Source: Sphingomonas trueperi
GTDB lineage: Bacteria > Pseudomonadota > Alphaproteobacteria > Sphingomonadales > Sphingomonadaceae
NCBI RefSeq assembly: GCF_011927635.1
Contig: NZ_JAATJB010000012.1
Span: 95,644-159,643 of the forward strand
Reading direction: 5' to 3'
DNA: 64,000 nt
Part shown: in pieces, positions 28,349 to 37,684 of the stretch
Numbering within the stretch: the stretch's first letter is position 1
Layout: each line of letters begins with the position of its first letter
The notes under the pieces: generated by a model
Told to the model about the DNA's origin: nothing
What the model saw: the letters and a program-made list of their open reading frames with translations, nothing else
Database searches by the model: none
Program-made: the position numbers and the translations under genes

Positions 28349-29250
28349 CCGATCCACCTGTCGATCACGAGCGCACCAAATAGCACGAACAGATACAATA
28401 TCGAGAATTTGAACAGCCGCTTTTCCGGGATCATACGGTCTTCCGGTTCGGTGCGGCGGGTGGCGACCTGGATCGCCATGGCGAGGAAGATGCCGGACAT
28501 CACCGCGGCGGTGAGGCCATAGACCATGCCGCTCAGCCCCAGCGGCCAGGGCGCGGCGGCGGCGGCGATCATCGGCAGGGTGTAGAGGCCGATCTGGATG
28601 CGCGTGGTGCGCTCGCCGGAGACGACCGGGAGCATCGGCACGCCGGCATTGGCGTAATCGGTCTTCACGAACAGCGCGAGCGCCCAGAAATGCGGCGGCG
28701 TCCACAGGAAGATCAGCGCGAACAGCAGCACCGGCAGCGTCGCGACATTGCCCGTCGCCGCCGCCCAGCCGATCAGCGGCGGGAAGGCGCCGGCCGCGCC
28801 GCCGATGACGATGTTCTGCGGCGTCCGGCGCTTGAGCCAGATCGTGTAGACGAACACGTAGAACAGGATCGAGACGGCGAGGATCAGCGTCGCGACGAGG
28901 TTGATCGCGACATACATCAGCACCAGGCTGAACACCGCGAGCCCCACGCCGAAATGCAGCGCCGACTGGCGGTCCATCCGGCCCGCGGGTAGCGGGCGCC
29001 CTTGCGTCCGCTTCATCTTGGCGTCGAGATCGGCCTCGTACCATTGGTTGAGCGCGCCCGCGGCACCGGCACCGAGCGCAATGCACAGGATCGCGGTGAA
29101 GCCGAGCACCGGGTGGATCGGCACGGGTGCTGCGAGCATGCCGCACAGCCCGGTGAAGACGACCAGCGTCATCACCCGGGGCTTGGTGAGGGCAAGGAAA
29201 TCGCGCCAATCGGCGGGCAGTGCGGGATTGGCGTTGGTCACGGACATCAT
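28345..29250 (-). CDS. ctaB: Protohaem IX farnesyltransferase (haem O synthase)
   Basis: A 301-residue UbiA-superfamily prenyltransferase with about nine helices, making haem O for haem A synthesis. The Asp-rich motif is [20 protein letters not shown], followed by [22 protein letters not shown] with its family-typical region. I start at the first ATG (29250) of an ATGATG pair. The frame extends upstream to 29478, but a GGGAA sequence lies right before 29250. The 94-residue gene precedes it by 40 bases. Confidence 0.95.
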   Translation of the reverse strand: MMSVTNANPALPADWRDFLALTKPRVMTLVVFTGLCGMLAAPVPIHPVLGFTAILCIALGAGAAGALNQWYEADLDAKMKRTQGRPLPAGRMDRQSALHFGVGLAVFSLVLMYVAINLVATLILAVSILFYVFVYTIWLKRRTPQNIVIGGAAGAFPPLIGWAAATGNVATLPVLLFALIFLWTPPHFWALALFVKTDYANAGVPMLPVVSGERTTRIQIGLYTLPMIAAAAAPWPLGLSGMVYGLTAAVMSGIFLAMAIQVATRRTEPEDRMIPEKRLFKFSILYLFVLFGALVIDRWIG

Positions 29251-29290
29251 CGTTCCCGATATACGGCGCGCGCCCGGCGGGCGAAAGAGG

Positions 29291-29575
29291 TCAGCCGAGT
29301 CGCTTGGCGTTGGCCCGCACCTTGCGGCGATAATGCCGCAGCGTCTTGCTCGCCTGCGCCTCGGGCGTGCTGCCCAGCCGGCCGGTGGCGGCGGCGACCT
29401 GAAGCTCCCAGGCGGCCTGCATCTTCTCGGCGACCATGCGCTGTGCCTCGGCCGTCGCGCCGGGGCCGCCGGCAGCAAGCTTGGTCAGCCGCATCCCGAT
29501 CACGGTCGAGGCCTCGATGCCCAGCATCCAGCTGTCGAGGCCGATCTTCATCCAGTCGGCATAGGGGCTGCGCAT
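29291..29575 (-). CDS. Hypothetical 94-residue helical protein before ctaB
   Basis: ATG 29575 has GGAG six bases upstream; a TTG at 29587 is possible but no better. The protein is mostly helical: [21 protein letters not shown], an Ala/Gly-rich turn, then [21 protein letters not shown], and a basic tail ending [10 protein letters not shown]. It has no signal peptide or membrane helix. Its size and pattern are reminiscent of phasin-like or small amphipathic proteins, but no family is recognised. It lies 40 bases before ctaB and is probably first in this oxidase-assembly transcript. Confidence 0.6.
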   Translation of the reverse strand: MRSPYADWMKIGLDSWMLGIEASTVIGMRLTKLAAGGPGATAEAQRMVAEKMQAAWELQVAAATGRLGSTPEAQASKTLRHYRRKVRANAKRLG

Positions 29576-29738
29576 CGACGTCTCCAAAATACTACCGGAC
29601 CAACGAGCAAACGCGCGAGCGACGCGTCCGGGGGCGTCGTGCAGGATAGCGGATAGAAGTTACCGAAACCGCTGATGCGCCCATCGTCGCGGCGAGGCCA
29701 GCCGATTCGGTGCCGGTGTGCCGCGTGGTGACACATGC

Positions 29739-29759
29739 TATTGCAACTGATTATTAATA
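29739..29759 (+). promoter_or_regulatory. Candidate Fur-like operator upstream of receptor
   Basis: TATTGCAACTGATTATTAATA is an imperfect inverted repeat (six of ten pairs) in an AT-rich island of an otherwise GC-rich sequence, 48 bases before the receptor start codon. The TTGCAAyTGAT part is like the left half of Fur boxes. It lies in the divergent region shared with the 94-residue/ctaB transcript. Tentative. Confidence 0.3.
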
Positions 29760-29806
29760 CGCCTATGCGGCCGCCCAACGAGAATATCTGCATCGGGGCG
29801 CATCCA

Positions 29807-31888
29807 ATGAACCTATCCTCCCTTCGCCGGCACAGCATCCTGCTGGCCGCGTTGGCCAGCGGCGTCGCCATGCCCGCGGCGGCGCAGGCGTTGCAGGGAG
29901 AGGACGATATCGTCGTCACCGGGCGCACCGCCAATGCCAGCATCCTCGGTGCCGACGTGCCCGCCTTCACCTATCCCCAATCGGTCCGCGTGCTCGATCG
30001 CGATCTGATCGATGCGGTCAACCCGACGCGACTCGGCGATCTCTTCGATCTTTCCGGCGGCGTCGCGCGGCAGAATGATTTCGGCGGGCTCTGGGACAAG
30101 GTGTCGATCCGCGGCTTTGCCGGCGACGAGAATGCCGGGCCGGACATCCGCATCAATCGCTTCAGCAGCAATTTCGGCTTCAACGCGCCGATCGACGCGG
30201 CGACGATCGAGCGCGTCGAGGTGCTCAAGGGCGCCACCGCGGCGCTGTCGGGCATCGGCGAGCCGGGCGGGGCGATCAACCTCGTCACCAAGGCGCCGCT
30301 CGATCGCTTCCAGGGCAGCGCCGATCTGAGCGCGGGCAGCTGGAACAGCTGGCGGACGAGCGCCGACGTGACCGGGCCGCTCGCCCAGGGGCTCTCGGCC
30401 CGACTGATCGGCGTGGCGGAGGGGCATGACAGCTTCCGCGACCATGTCGACGGCTCGCGCCGGCTGATCGCGCCGTCGCTCGCCTGGGCGCCGGCGGCGG
30501 GGCTGCGGCTGCTCTACCAGGCCGAATATATGCGCAACACCAGCGTGCTGGACCGCGGCATCGTCGCGGTAGGTGGCAATGCGCGGGCGATGGACCGCCG
30601 CACCTTTCTCGGTGAGCCCGGCGACGGGCACATCGTGCAGAACGGCTTCTGGCAGCAGGGCAGCCTGTTCGCCGACCTGACCAAGGACGTACGGCTCGAG
30701 CTGGGTGCCAGCCAGCGCGACGGATCGCTGCGCGGCTTCGGCACGATGGTCGATTTCGGCCCCCGAGGCCTGCAGGCGGACGGGCGCACCGCCGGGCGCG
30801 ACCGGCGCTATCACGATTTCGCCTGGAACGACCTGTCGCTCCGCGCGGAGCTGGCTGCCAAGATTACGCTGTTCGGCATGACGCATGATCTGCGAGTCGG
30901 CGCCGACCGCGTCCGCTACCATATCGACTTCGTGCTGAACCGCGCCCGCGGCACGCCGACCCGGCCGCTGCTGCCGATCGATCTGTTCGATCCCGTTTAT
31001 GCCACCACCGCGCTGCCGGTGCCGCCGCCCTTCGCCAGCCGCGACAGCCGCTTCCGCAGCGAGAGCGTCTATGCGCAGGACCTGATCGGGGCGGGGCCGT
31101 TCACGCTGCTGCTCGGCGCGCGGTGGAACAGCTTCCGCGAGTCCGTGATCAACCGGCTGACCAATCGCCGCTTCGAGACGGTCGACAAGGGGGTGACGCC
31201 GCGCGCGGCGCTGACCTGGCGGGCGAGTGACGCGATCGCGCTCTACGCCAGCTGGGGCGAATCGCTGCGGCTCAACCCGTCGGACGGCACGACCAGCTTC
31301 GACGGCGAGCGCAGCCAGTCGATCGAGGGCGGGGTGAAGTTCGCGCTGTTCGGCCAACGGCTGACCGGCCAGGCGGCGCTGTTCGACATGATCAAGCGCA
31401 ACGTGCTCAATCCCAATGCGGTCGATCCGTTCGTCAAGACGCAGATCGGGCGCCAGCGCTCGCGCGGGGGCGAACTCGAGCTCAACTGGAAGGTGGCGAA
31501 CGACCTGCTCGTCACCGGCACCTACACCCATCTCGATGCCAAGGTGCGCAACGATGCCAATACCGCGCTGATCGGCACCGCGCTCAGCAACGTGCCGAGC
31601 GACATGGGCAGCCTGTTCGTGCAGAAGACGCTGGGGCCGGTGGCGCTGGGCGGCGGGGTGACGCATGTCGGCGCGCGGGCGGGGGATCCGTTTGGAACCA
31701 GCTATCGATTGCCCGCCTATACGATCGCGCGGGCCAATCTGAGCGTCGCGGTGAACGACCATCTCACGTTGCGGGCGGATGTCGATAACCTGTTCGATGC
31801 GTATTACATCGCCAGTTCCTACGCGAATGTGTGGACCACGCCCGGCGCACCCCGCAGCTTCCGGGTGACGGCGTCGACGCGGTTCTGA
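29807..31888 (+). CDS. TonB-dependent receptor, siderophore type
   Basis: ATG 29807 gives 693 residues, a normal receptor length. A signal peptide ends in AMPAAAQA. The plug carries the TonB-box-like DDIVVTG, then FTYPQSVRVLDRDLID, RGFAGDENAGPDIRIN, the VEVLKGATAALSGIGEPGGAINLVTK signature of siderophore receptors, and a 22-strand barrel ending in FRVTASTRF, with the C-terminal Phe. Loop and barrel pattern place it with ferrichrome/FoxA-type receptors. It imports an iron-siderophore across the outer membrane. It sits in reverse orientation between the ctaD and ctaB genes of the oxidase cluster and is closed by a strong terminator. Confidence 0.92.
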   Translation: MNLSSLRRHSILLAALASGVAMPAAAQALQGEDDIVVTGRTANASILGADVPAFTYPQSVRVLDRDLIDAVNPTRLGDLFDLSGGVARQNDFGGLWDKVSIRGFAGDENAGPDIRINRFSSNFGFNAPIDAATIERVEVLKGATAALSGIGEPGGAINLVTKAPLDRFQGSADLSAGSWNSWRTSADVTGPLAQGLSARLIGVAEGHDSFRDHVDGSRRLIAPSLAWAPAAGLRLLYQAEYMRNTSVLDRGIVAVGGNARAMDRRTFLGEPGDGHIVQNGFWQQGSLFADLTKDVRLELGASQRDGSLRGFGTMVDFGPRGLQADGRTAGRDRRYHDFAWNDLSLRAELAAKITLFGMTHDLRVGADRVRYHIDFVLNRARGTPTRPLLPIDLFDPVYATTALPVPPPFASRDSRFRSESVYAQDLIGAGPFTLLLGARWNSFRESVINRLTNRRFETVDKGVTPRAALTWRASDAIALYASWGESLRLNPSDGTTSFDGERSQSIEGGVKFALFGQRLTGQAALFDMIKRNVLNPNAVDPFVKTQIGRQRSRGGELELNWKVANDLLVTGTYTHLDAKVRNDANTALIGTALSNVPSDMGSLFVQKTLGPVALGGGVTHVGARAGDPFGTSYRLPAYTIARANLSVAVNDHLTLRADVDNLFDAYYIASSYANVWTTPGAPRSFRVTASTRF

Positions 31889-31895
31889 CCAAAGA

Positions 31896-31926
31896 AAAAG
31901 CCCCGGAGGTTTCCCCCGGGGCTTTT
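31896..31926. terminator. Bidirectional rho-independent terminator
   Basis: An 11-base perfect stem (AAAAGCCCCGG / CCGGGGCTTTT) with a nine-base loop starts eight bases after the receptor stop, with A and T runs at both sides. It can end both the receptor gene and the convergent ctaD gene, whose stop is 20 bases away. Confidence 0.85.
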
Positions 31927-31946
31927 GTCGTTCGGCTGCGGCCGGA

Positions 31947-33605
31947 TCAGTCGATCTTGGGCAGCGTCTCGAACTGGTGGAAGGGTGGGGGGCTCGACAG
32001 CGTCCATTCGAGCGTGGTCGCGCCTTCGCCCCAAGGATTGGCTTCCGCCTTCTTGCCCGCGAGCAGCGAGTAGATGACGTTGACGAAGAACACCGCCATG
32101 CCCGCCGCCATGATCATGTAGCCGACGGTCGCAGTGTGGTTCCAATAGGCATATTGGTCGGTATAGTCGGGGATGCGGCGCGGCATGCCCTGCAGGCCCA
32201 GGAAGTGCATCGGGAAGAACAGCAGGTTCACGCCGGCGAAGAACACCCAGAAGTGGATCTGGCCGAGCAGCTCGCTGTACATCTTCCCCGTCATCTTCGG
32301 GAACCAGTAATAGAAGCCCGCGAACAGGCTGAACACCGCGCCCAGCGACAGCACATAGTGGAAGTGGGCGACGACGTAATAGGTGTCCTGCATATAGTCG
32401 TCGACGCCGCCATTGGCGAGGACGACGCCGGTCACGCCGCCGACGGTGAACATGAAGATGAAGCCGATCGCCCAGACCATCGGAGTCTTGAAGCTGATCG
32501 ACCCGCCCCACATCGTCGCGATCCAGGAGAAGATCTTCACGCCGGTTGGCACCGCGATCACCATGGTCGCGGCGGTGAAGTACATCTTCACCTGCACCGG
32601 CAGGCCGGTGGTGAACATGTGGTGCGCCCAGACGACGAAGCCGACCAGGCCGATCGCCACCATCGCATAGGCCATGCCGAGATAGCCGAACACCGGCTTG
32701 CGGCTGAACGTCGCGATGATGTGGCTGATGATGCCGAAGCCCGGCAGGATCATGATGTACACTTCGGGGTGGCCGAAGAACCAGAACAGGTGCTGGTAGA
32801 GCACCGGATCGCCGCCATATTGCGGATCGTAGAACGCCGTGCCGAAGTTGCGATCGGTGATCAGCATGGTGATCGCCGCCGCCAGCACCGGCAGCGCCAG
32901 CAGCAGCAGGAAGGCGGTGACCAGCACCGACCAGGCGAACAGCGGCATCTTGTGCAGCGTCATGCCCGGGGCGCGCATGTTGAAGATCGTGGTGATGAAG
33001 TTGATCGCGCCGAGGATCGACGCCGCGCCCGCAAGGTGGAGCGAGAAGATCGCGAAATCGACCGACGGCCCCGGTTCGCCATAGGTGGAGAGCGGCGCAT
33101 AGACCGTCCAGCCGGTGCCGGCACCCACCCCGACGAAGGGCGAGAGCATCAGCAGGATGAAGCCCGCCACGGTCAGCCAGAACGAGATGTTGTTCATCCG
33201 CGGGAAAGCCATGTCCGGCGCGCCGATCATGATCGGCACGAACCAGTTGCCGAAGCCGCCGATCATCGCCGGCATCACCATGAAGAACACCATGATCAGG
33301 CCGTGCGCGGTGATCAGCACGTTCCAGAAGTGCATCGCCTCGTCGAACGTGCCTTCGCCGTGCAGCTTGGCGACCCACCAGGGCAGGTACTGGATGCCCG
33401 GCTGCATCAGCTCGGCGCGCATGATGCCCGAGATCGCGCCGCCGATGATCCCCGCGAAGATCGCGAAGATCAGGTAGAGCGTGCCGATGTCCTTGTGGTT
33501 GGTCGACATGAACCAGCGCGCGAAGAAGCTCGGCTTGTGATCGGCGTCATGGTCGCCATGCGCATGGTCGTGCGCGGCGGAATAGGGGAGCGCGGTATCG
33601 GTCAT
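31947..33605 (-). CDS. ctaD: Cytochrome c oxidase subunit I
   Basis: A 552-residue subunit I with twelve helices, the catalytic subunit of the aa3 oxidase (haem a, haem a3, CuB). The family region [22 protein letters not shown] contains the CuB His and the cross-linked Tyr. Other typical stretches are [20 protein letters not shown] at the start, [20 protein letters not shown] and [18 protein letters not shown] turns in the middle. Its start lies three bases after the ctaC stop. In this cluster the usual next genes (ctaB, coxF, ctaG) are displaced to the other side of a TonB-dependent receptor. Confidence 0.97.
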   Translation of the reverse strand: MTDTALPYSAAHDHAHGDHDADHKPSFFARWFMSTNHKDIGTLYLIFAIFAGIIGGAISGIMRAELMQPGIQYLPWWVAKLHGEGTFDEAMHFWNVLITAHGLIMVFFMVMPAMIGGFGNWFVPIMIGAPDMAFPRMNNISFWLTVAGFILLMLSPFVGVGAGTGWTVYAPLSTYGEPGPSVDFAIFSLHLAGAASILGAINFITTIFNMRAPGMTLHKMPLFAWSVLVTAFLLLLALPVLAAAITMLITDRNFGTAFYDPQYGGDPVLYQHLFWFFGHPEVYIMILPGFGIISHIIATFSRKPVFGYLGMAYAMVAIGLVGFVVWAHHMFTTGLPVQVKMYFTAATMVIAVPTGVKIFSWIATMWGGSISFKTPMVWAIGFIFMFTVGGVTGVVLANGGVDDYMQDTYYVVAHFHYVLSLGAVFSLFAGFYYWFPKMTGKMYSELLGQIHFWVFFAGVNLLFFPMHFLGLQGMPRRIPDYTDQYAYWNHTATVGYMIMAAGMAVFFVNVIYSLLAGKKAEANPWGEGATTLEWTLSSPPPFHQFETLPKID

Positions 33606-33608
33606 GGC

Positions 33609-34721
33609 TCAGTTGCCCGTGTTGCCGGCGCCGGCGGGGTTCGCGGTCGCAGGCTGGTTGGACGGTGCCGGCGTGGCGGTGGCGTCGACGGTGGGTGCGT
33701 TCTCCATCGCGCCGTTGGCGGTGGCGTCGGTCGCATCGTTGCCCATGGCGGTGGTGCTCGCCGGCTCGGCCGCGGCGCCCGGCATGGTGCCGCCCTTGGA
33801 GGCGACCCACTGCGCGAACTTGGCCGGGCTCACCGCCTCGACCGCGATCGGCATATAGGCGTGGCGCGCGCCGCACAGTTCGGAGCACTGGCCGAAATAG
33901 ACGCCTTCCTTCTGGATGACGAAGCTCGTCTCGTTGAGGCGGCCGGGGATCGCGTCGAGCTTGATCCAGAAGGCGGGCACCGCCCAGCTGTGGATCACGT
34001 CGGTCGCGGTCGTGACCAGGCGGATCGGCACGCCGACCGGCAGCACCACGCGCTGGTCGGTGGCGAGCAGGCGGGGACCGTCGGCATCGGTGCGATAGCG
34101 CTGATCCTTGCCGACCTGCCCCTCTTCCTTGAGCATGTTGGCGGTCAGCTGGATGTTGCCGTTATCCGGATATTCGTACGACCAGAACCACTGGTTACCG
34201 ATCGCCTTGAGCGTCACTGCGTTCTTCGGCGCGGGCTTGAACTGCGCGGCGAGCAGCTTGATCGACGGGATCGCGATCGCGACCAGGATCAGCACCGGCG
34301 CCAGCGTCCAGACGATCTCGATCGCGGTATTGTGGCTGGTGCGCGAGGGCGTCGGGTTGGCCGCCCGGCGATAGCGGATGATCACCCACACCAGCAGCAG
34401 CAGCACGAAGATCGAGATGATCGTGATCAGCGGCAGCAGGATCACGTTGTGGAACCAGTGTGCTTCCTGGCCGGTGGGGGTCACCTGCTGCTGGAGCGAG
34501 AAGGCCTTGTCGACCGGCTCGCCGACACCGGGCACGGCGGTGTGCAGCGGCTTGCCGGCAGCATCGAGCGTAGGGTCGGCAACCTTGGGGGCGGGTGCGG
34601 CAGGCGCTGCAGCGGCGGCCGGCGATGCGGCAGGGGCCGGGGCGGCGGGTTGCGCCAGTCCCGGAGAAGCGAAGGCCAGCCCGGTGGCTAGCAGGATCGT
34701 CGGTACCAAGAAACTGCGCAT
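33609..34721 (-). CDS. ctaC: Cytochrome c oxidase subunit II
   Basis: ATG 34721 gives 370 residues. A signal peptide (LATGLAFASPGLAQ) precedes an Ala/Pro-rich lead and two membrane helices (HNVILLPLITIISIFVLLLL and TLAPVLILVAIAIPSIKLL). The cupredoxin part has NQWFWSYEYPDNG and the CuA site CSELCGARHAYM. Unusually, the C-terminus continues about 60 residues beyond the CuA domain as a low-complexity Ala/Thr/Pro tail (ATPAPSNQPATANPAGAG). It starts the cta transcript; ctaD follows after three bases. Confidence 0.96.
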   Translation of the reverse strand: MRSFLVPTILLATGLAFASPGLAQPAAPAPAASPAAAAAPAAPAPKVADPTLDAAGKPLHTAVPGVGEPVDKAFSLQQQVTPTGQEAHWFHNVILLPLITIISIFVLLLLVWVIIRYRRAANPTPSRTSHNTAIEIVWTLAPVLILVAIAIPSIKLLAAQFKPAPKNAVTLKAIGNQWFWSYEYPDNGNIQLTANMLKEEGQVGKDQRYRTDADGPRLLATDQRVVLPVGVPIRLVTTATDVIHSWAVPAFWIKLDAIPGRLNETSFVIQKEGVYFGQCSELCGARHAYMPIAVEAVSPAKFAQWVASKGGTMPGAAAEPASTTAMGNDATDATANGAMENAPTVDATATPAPSNQPATANPAGAGNTGN

Positions 34722-34892
34722 AATGGTGTTGTCACCCCTCTCCAGGAACGCACAACCGGGGCATCCTAGCGGCCCTTTGAACCAAAGGTATAGCTGGGAA
34801 AAGGCCATGCTCAACCTTTTTCGCGTGCGGTTGCGGTAGCAGCCCCCGCCACTTAAAGGATCGTTCCACCGTTGACTTCAGGAGCCCAGACA

Positions 34893-35477
34893 TTGACCGG
34901 AGACGCCATCCTCGACGAATTTCGCGACGCAGGTGCGTTGCTTGAGGGGCATTTTATCCTGTCTTCGGGTTTGCGCTCTCCCGTATTTCTCCAGAAGATG
35001 CGGATCTTCGAGGACCCGGTCCGCACCGAGCGGGTGTGCGGCGCGCTCGGCAAGCTGATTCGCGAGACCTTCGGCGAGGTCGACATCGTCGTCTCGCCCG
35101 CGATCGGCGGCATCATCCCCGGCTATGAGACGGCGCGCGCGCTCGGCTGCAAGGCAGTGTTCGTCGAGCGCGAGGACGGCGAGTTCCAGCTGCGCCGCAG
35201 CTTCGAGATCCCCGAAGGCGCGCGGGTGGTGATGGTGGAGGACATCGTCACCACCGGGCTCTCCTCGCGCGAGTGCATCGCGGCGATCCGCAAGCATCCC
35301 GGCACGCTGGTGGGTGCGGCCTGCATCGTCGATCGCTCGAACGGCAAGGCCGATGTCGGCGTGCCGCTGATTTCGCTGACCAAGCTCGACGTGCCGGCCT
35401 ATCCGGCGGACCAGCTGCCCCCCGAGCTGGCGGCGATCCCGGCGGTCAAGCCCGGGAGCCGGGCGATCACCGCATGA
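34893..35477 (+). CDS. pyrE: Orotate phosphoribosyltransferase
   Basis: The TTG at 34893 is preceded by AGGAG at 34880-34884 (eight-base spacing) and gives 194 residues; an upstream TTG lies at 34872. It makes orotidine 5'-phosphate from orotate and PRPP in pyrimidine synthesis. The PRPP loop [14 protein letters not shown] and the core [14 protein letters not shown] are present, as is [14 protein letters not shown] at the start. It leads the operon with pdxJ, acpS, lepB. Its TGA overlaps the pdxJ ATG. Confidence 0.96.
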   Translation: MTGDAILDEFRDAGALLEGHFILSSGLRSPVFLQKMRIFEDPVRTERVCGALGKLIRETFGEVDIVVSPAIGGIIPGYETARALGCKAVFVEREDGEFQLRRSFEIPEGARVVMVEDIVTTGLSSRECIAAIRKHPGTLVGAACIVDRSNGKADVGVPLISLTKLDVPAYPADQLPPELAAIPAVKPGSRAITA

Positions 35478-36202
35478 CCGGCAGGCTGCGCCTCGGGGTC
35501 AATATTGACCATGTCGCGACCGTGCGAAACGCGCGCGGCAGCGGCTATCCCGATCCCGTGCGCGCGGCGCTGCTCGCGGCCGAGGCGGGGGCGGATGGGA
35601 TCACCGCGCACCTGCGCGAGGATCGCCGGCACATCACCGACGGCGACATCGCCCGGCTGGCGACCGAACTCACCGTGCCGCTCAACCTGGAAATGGCCGC
35701 GACCGAGGAGATGCTGGCGATCGCGCTGAAGCACCGTCCGCACGCCGTGTGCATCGTGCCCGAGAAGCGCGAGGAGCGGACGACCGAGGGCGGGCTGGAT
35801 GCCGCCGGTATGTTCGACCTGCTCGCGCCGATGGTCGCCAGGCTGCGCGACAATGGCAGCCGTGTGTCGCTGTTCATCGAGCCCGAGGCGCGCCAGATCG
35901 ACGCGGCGATCAGGCTTGGTGCGCCCGTGGTCGAGCTGCACACCGGCCGCTATGCCGAGCTGGAAGGCGAGGATCTCGCGGTGGAGCTGAAGCGGCTGTC
36001 CGACGCGGCGGCGCTGGCCGCGCGCAACGGCATCGAGCCGCATGCGGGGCACGGCCTCACCTTCGACAACGTGGTGCCGATCGCCGCGATCCCGCAGGTG
36101 ATGGAGCTCAATATCGGCCATTTCCTGATCGGCGAGGCGATCTTCGATGGCCTCGGGCCGGTGGTGCAGCGGATGCGCGCGCTGATGGACTCGGCGCGGT
36201 GA
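35474..36202 (+). CDS. pdxJ: Pyridoxine 5'-phosphate synthase
   Basis: A 242-residue TIM-barrel enzyme of vitamin B6 synthesis, joining 1-deoxyxylulose 5-phosphate and 3-amino-2-oxopropyl phosphate. Signatures: [40 protein letters not shown] and [17 protein letters not shown] 35474 overlaps the pyrE stop (ATGA). acpS follows across a repeat element. Confidence 0.97.
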   Translation: MTGRLRLGVNIDHVATVRNARGSGYPDPVRAALLAAEAGADGITAHLREDRRHITDGDIARLATELTVPLNLEMAATEEMLAIALKHRPHAVCIVPEKREERTTEGGLDAAGMFDLLAPMVARLRDNGSRVSLFIEPEARQIDAAIRLGAPVVELHTGRYAELEGEDLAVELKRLSDAAALAARNGIEPHAGHGLTFDNVVPIAAIPQVMELNIGHFLIGEAIFDGLGPVVQRMRALMDSAR

Positions 36203-36216
36203 GGTTTTCCTTCAAT

Positions 36217-36371
36217 CCTCCCCGGCACGGGGAGGGAGACCACGCCGAAGGCGTGTTGGAGGGGCCGCCGCGCAGCAGCGGTAGATCCTGCGCCTTTCGG
36301 GACACCGCGTCTCCGGCGCGGCCCCTCCACCAGTCGCTGCGCGAATGGTCCCCCTCCCCGTGCCGGGGAGG
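36217..36371. repeat. Mosaic palindromic repeat between pdxJ and acpS
   Basis: Left hairpin CCTCCCCG-GCA-CGGGGAGG (36217-36235) and right hairpin CCTCCCCG-TGC-CGGGGAGG (36353-36371) bound a core of about 115 bases with further GC-rich inverted pieces (GGAGGGGCCGC / GCGGCCCCTCC). The right arm GGGGAGGAAG ends nine bases before the GTG of acpS and supplies its ribosome-binding site. Confidence 0.8.
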
Positions 36372-36380
36372 AAGTTTGCC

Positions 36381-36794
36381 GTGATCCTCGGTCTCGGCTC
36401 CGACCTCTGCAACATCGAGCGGATCCGCAATTCGCTCGATCGCTACGGCACGCGCTTCGAGCAGCGCGTGTTCACCGAGGTCGAGCTCGCCAAGGCCGCC
36501 AAGCGCCCGCACAATTACGCGCCCACCCTCGCCAAGCGCTTTGCGGCCAAGGAGGCATTTTCCAAGGCGGTCGGAACCGGGTTCAGCCGGGGCGTGTTCA
36601 TGAAGGATATCGGCGTGGTTAATGCACCGTCTGGCGCACCCACGCTCGCGCTGACCGGCGGGGCCAAGGCGAGACTTGACGCCATGACGCCACCGGGACA
36701 CGTGGCCAAGGTGCACCTGACGCTTACGGACGACATGCCCTGGGCGTTCGCGATGGTGATGATCGAAGCCGTGCCGGCGGAAAAGGAAATGTAA
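36381..36794 (+). CDS. acpS: Holo-[acyl-carrier-protein] synthase
   Basis: The GTG at 36381 gives 137 residues. AcpS transfers 4'-phosphopantetheine from CoA to ACP. Signatures are [14 protein letters not shown] with the metal-binding Asp, and [17 protein letters not shown] with the catalytic Glu/Lys. The ribosome-binding sequence GGGGAGG lies in the right arm of the repeat element directly upstream. Its TAA overlaps the lepB ATG (TAATG). Confidence 0.95.
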   Translation: MILGLGSDLCNIERIRNSLDRYGTRFEQRVFTEVELAKAAKRPHNYAPTLAKRFAAKEAFSKAVGTGFSRGVFMKDIGVVNAPSGAPTLALTGGAKARLDAMTPPGHVAKVHLTLTDDMPWAFAMVMIEAVPAEKEM

Positions 36795-37684
36795 TGGGGG
36801 CGGACGAACTGGCGTTGAGCAGCAAGCGGAGCGAGCGACGCCAGAGCGCTACACGCCAGGGTACCGATTGGTGGGCCGAACTGCGCGGCCTCGTTTGGCT
36901 GGTGCTGGGGGTGCTCGCCTTCCACAGCCTGATCGCCAAGCCCTTCTACATCCCCTCGGAATCGATGCTCCCCACGCTGCGGGTGGGCGACCAGCTGATC
37001 GTCAGCAAATATCCCTACGGCTATTCCTTCGTTACGCCGACCTTTCATCTGCTGCCGCCGATCCCCGGGCGCATCCTCGGCCGGCTGCCGGCGCGCGGCG
37101 ACATCGTCATCGTCACCCCGCCGCAGCACAGCACCGACTATATCAAGCGCGTGATCGGCCTGCCCGGCGACACCATTGCCGTGCGCGACGGCATCGTCTG
37201 GCTGAACGGCAAGCCGGTCCCGCGCGAGGCGCTGGGCGAGCGGCTGGTGCCGATCGACGGCAACACCCGCTGCGATCCCGATCCCGAGCGCGGCGGATCG
37301 ATCTTCTACGAGGGCCGCCGCGTCGTCCACCAGGGCAAGGCCTATTGCAGCCTGACGCTGTTCCGCGAGACGCTGCCGAACGGCGCCAGCTATGACATCG
37401 CCGACCTGGGCGACTCCGCCGGCGACAATTTCCCGCCGACCGTGGTGCCGAAGGACCATGTGTTCCTGATGGGCGACAATCGCGACAACAGTGCCGACAG
37501 CCGCTTCAGCCTCGAACAGGGCGGGCTGGGCGGGCCGGTGCCGTGGGAAAATATCGGCGGGCGCGCCGAGTTCATCACTTTTTCGCGCGACGGCTCGTCG
37601 ACATGGAACCCGCTGACCTGGTTCACGGGTTTCCGCGGCGATCGGTTCGGCATTTCGCTGCACCCTACCCACGAGGAACAATGA
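36794..37684 (+). CDS. lepB: Signal peptidase I
   Basis: A 296-residue inner-membrane serine protease that releases exported proteins. One membrane helix (LRGLVWLVLGVLAFHSLI) precedes the catalytic Ser (PFYIPSESMLPTL) and the catalytic Lys in YIKRVIGLPGDTI, with MGDNRDNSADSR as box E. The ATG overlaps the acpS stop. A second extra-membrane region (about 110-240) is longer than in minimal forms. The next gene starts inside its stop codon (ATGA). Confidence 0.96.
   Translation: MGADELALSSKRSERRQSATRQGTDWWAELRGLVWLVLGVLAFHSLIAKPFYIPSESMLPTLRVGDQLIVSKYPYGYSFVTPTFHLLPPIPGRILGRLPARGDIVIVTPPQHSTDYIKRVIGLPGDTIAVRDGIVWLNGKPVPREALGERLVPIDGNTRCDPDPERGGSIFYEGRRVVHQGKAYCSLTLFRETLPNGASYDIADLGDSAGDNFPPTVVPKDHVFLMGDNRDNSADSRFSLEQGGLGGPVPWENIGGRAEFITFSRDGSSTWNPLTWFTGFRGDRFGISLHPTHEEQ

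Noticed and set aside
29739..29759. Strong claim of a Fur-regulated promoter
   Set aside because: Only six of ten symmetrical pairs match, so I keep it as a weak candidate operator only.
31977..34691. A 904-codon open frame opposite ctaC and ctaD
   Set aside because: The composition is extremely rich in His, Asp and Arg, as expected for the antisense of membrane protein genes. The opposite frames are clear oxidase subunits.
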